From the NCBI GenBank assembly GCA_018267795.1, contig JAFDXS010000207.1, forward strand, positions 1 through 5,237: a stretch of DNA of 5,237 bases, written 5' to 3'. Shown here one piece after another: positions 4,628-5,237 of the stretch. Numbering within the stretch: position 1 is the first letter of the stretch; each line of letters starts with the position of its first letter. The translations under genes and the position numbers were made by a program. The notes beneath the pieces are model-generated. The model did not search any database. It was not told the DNA's origin and saw only the letters and a program-made list of their open reading frames with translations. This DNA is from Bacteroidota bacterium (lineage in GTDB: Bacteria > Bacteroidota > Bacteroidia > Chitinophagales > Chitinophagaceae).

Positions 4628-5237
4628 TTGAAAAGGAACATCAATAAAAACCTGCAAACAGAAGTTGACGCCTGCTTTCTCTACAAGCGATTGGCAGAGG
4701 CCGAATCTGATGATACTGTAGCAAATGTCTTCCGGCAAATGAGTGATATTGAAAAAGGCCATGCTGAAGCTTTTTTGGCAAAGCAGAACCTTGCTTCCGC
4801 TTTACCGCCTCCTTCATTCAGGGCTAAGGTATTAGATCGCATAGGCAAGATATTCGGTTACGACTATGTGCTTGGCGCATTGATGGACACTGAAAAAAGT
4901 ATTTCCAATGCATTAATGCAGGCAAAAGATAAAAGCGGTGCCGCACTTACCGGTAGCGAAACCAATCATGTTAAGATCTTGCGTTCATTGCTTTACAGGC
5001 AATCTAAAGTTAGCGGCACCAATGTCGCCCGTTTCGAAAGTAGGCATCGCTCTGTAGGCGGCAATGCTTTAAGAGCAGCAGTATTAGGCGGCAATGATGG
5101 GCTTGTTTCCAACTTCAGCCTGGTAATGGGTATAGCAGGTGCCACAGCAGGTCAAAGCGGGGTTTTATTGGCAGGTATAGCAGGCTTACTGGCAGGTGCT
5201 TTATCTATGGCCCTGGGCGAATGGATATCTGTTAAAA
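4628..5237 (+). CDS. Rubrerythrin-VIT1/CCC1 fusion, probable membrane iron transporter, 3' end cut off
   Basis: This is probably an iron (or Mn) transporter of the inner membrane with a cytoplasmic ferritin-like domain, the layout of the rhizobial iron exporter MbfA. In the 203 visible residues, a four-helix rubrerythrin-like domain (about 8-125) shows a full diiron ligand pattern: E12, E42xxH45, E89 and E111xxH114. The VIT1/CCC1 domain then begins with RAAVLGGNDGLVSNFSLVMG (149-168), a Gly/Ala-rich helix, and ALSMALGEWISVK at the edge. The remaining membrane helices lie outside the window. The TTG at 4628 is chosen because it starts ten residues before the first ferritin helix. The frame stays open upstream to an ATG at 4520, which would add 36 residues that look unlike the domain; neither start has a Shine-Dalgarno. 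The domain calls are confident, the start is not. Direction of transport is inferred from the MbfA parallel. Confidence 0.9.
   Translation, partial: MKRNINKNLQTEVDACFLYKRLAEAESDDTVANVFRQMSDIEKGHAEAFLAKQNLASALPPPSFRAKVLDRIGKIFGYDYVLGALMDTEKSISNALMQAKDKSGAALTGSETNHVKILRSLLYRQSKVSGTNVARFESRHRSVGGNALRAAVLGGNDGLVSNFSLVMGIAGATAGQSGVLLAGIAGLLAGALSMALGEWISVK

Noticed and set aside
1..5237. Mobile element, CRISPR array, tRNA or defence system
   Set aside because: No transposase, integrase, regularly spaced repeats, cloverleaf or nuclease/toxin motifs were found on either strand; gene content looks like ordinary chromosome.

Overview
The window looks like ordinary chromosomal sequence from a member of the Bacteroidota, possibly of the Chitinophagales type. 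This is inferred from several things: moderately AT-rich DNA with frequent ATA isoleucine codons, almost no Shine-Dalgarno sequences in front of convincing genes, two lipoprotein-type signal peptides, and family variants that are common in that phylum. No rRNA, tRNA, CRISPR array, insertion sequence or phage gene was seen.

Layout. Positions 1-3305 hold four genes on the minus strand, separated by roughly 100-190 nt gaps and so probably not one tight operon. Read in the direction of transcription they are: a family I inorganic pyrophosphatase (2784-3305), a cysteine-rich lipoprotein with a calcium-loop-like motif (1819-2682), an 84-residue winged-helix-like protein of unknown function (1426-1680), and a ClC-type chloride/proton antiporter whose 3' end runs off the left edge (1-1236). 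At 3306-3415 transcription diverges: a small two-helix membrane protein (DUF2892/YgaP-TM-like) with a repetitive hydrophilic tail reads rightward (3416-3877). It converges on a minus-strand amicyanin-like blue-copper lipoprotein (3945-4283), and a strong bidirectional hairpin terminator sits between them. After a 344-nt divergent intergenic region rich in symmetrical elements, a rubrerythrin-VIT1/CCC1 fusion protein (probable membrane iron transporter) begins at about 4628 and runs off the right edge.

Function. The left part is housekeeping and transport: PPi hydrolysis and Cl-/H+ exchange. The right part has a metal and envelope theme: a copper protein anchored in a membrane and, divergently, a diiron-domain iron transporter. 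The divergent region between them carries a 9-bp-arm palindrome, a second inverted repeat and a 15-bp direct repeat with a 21-bp period. These are the best candidates for undescribed regulatory sites. No previously undescribed multi-gene system is evident. The most unusual protein feature is the three-unit, 12-residue tandem repeat at the C-terminus of the small membrane protein.
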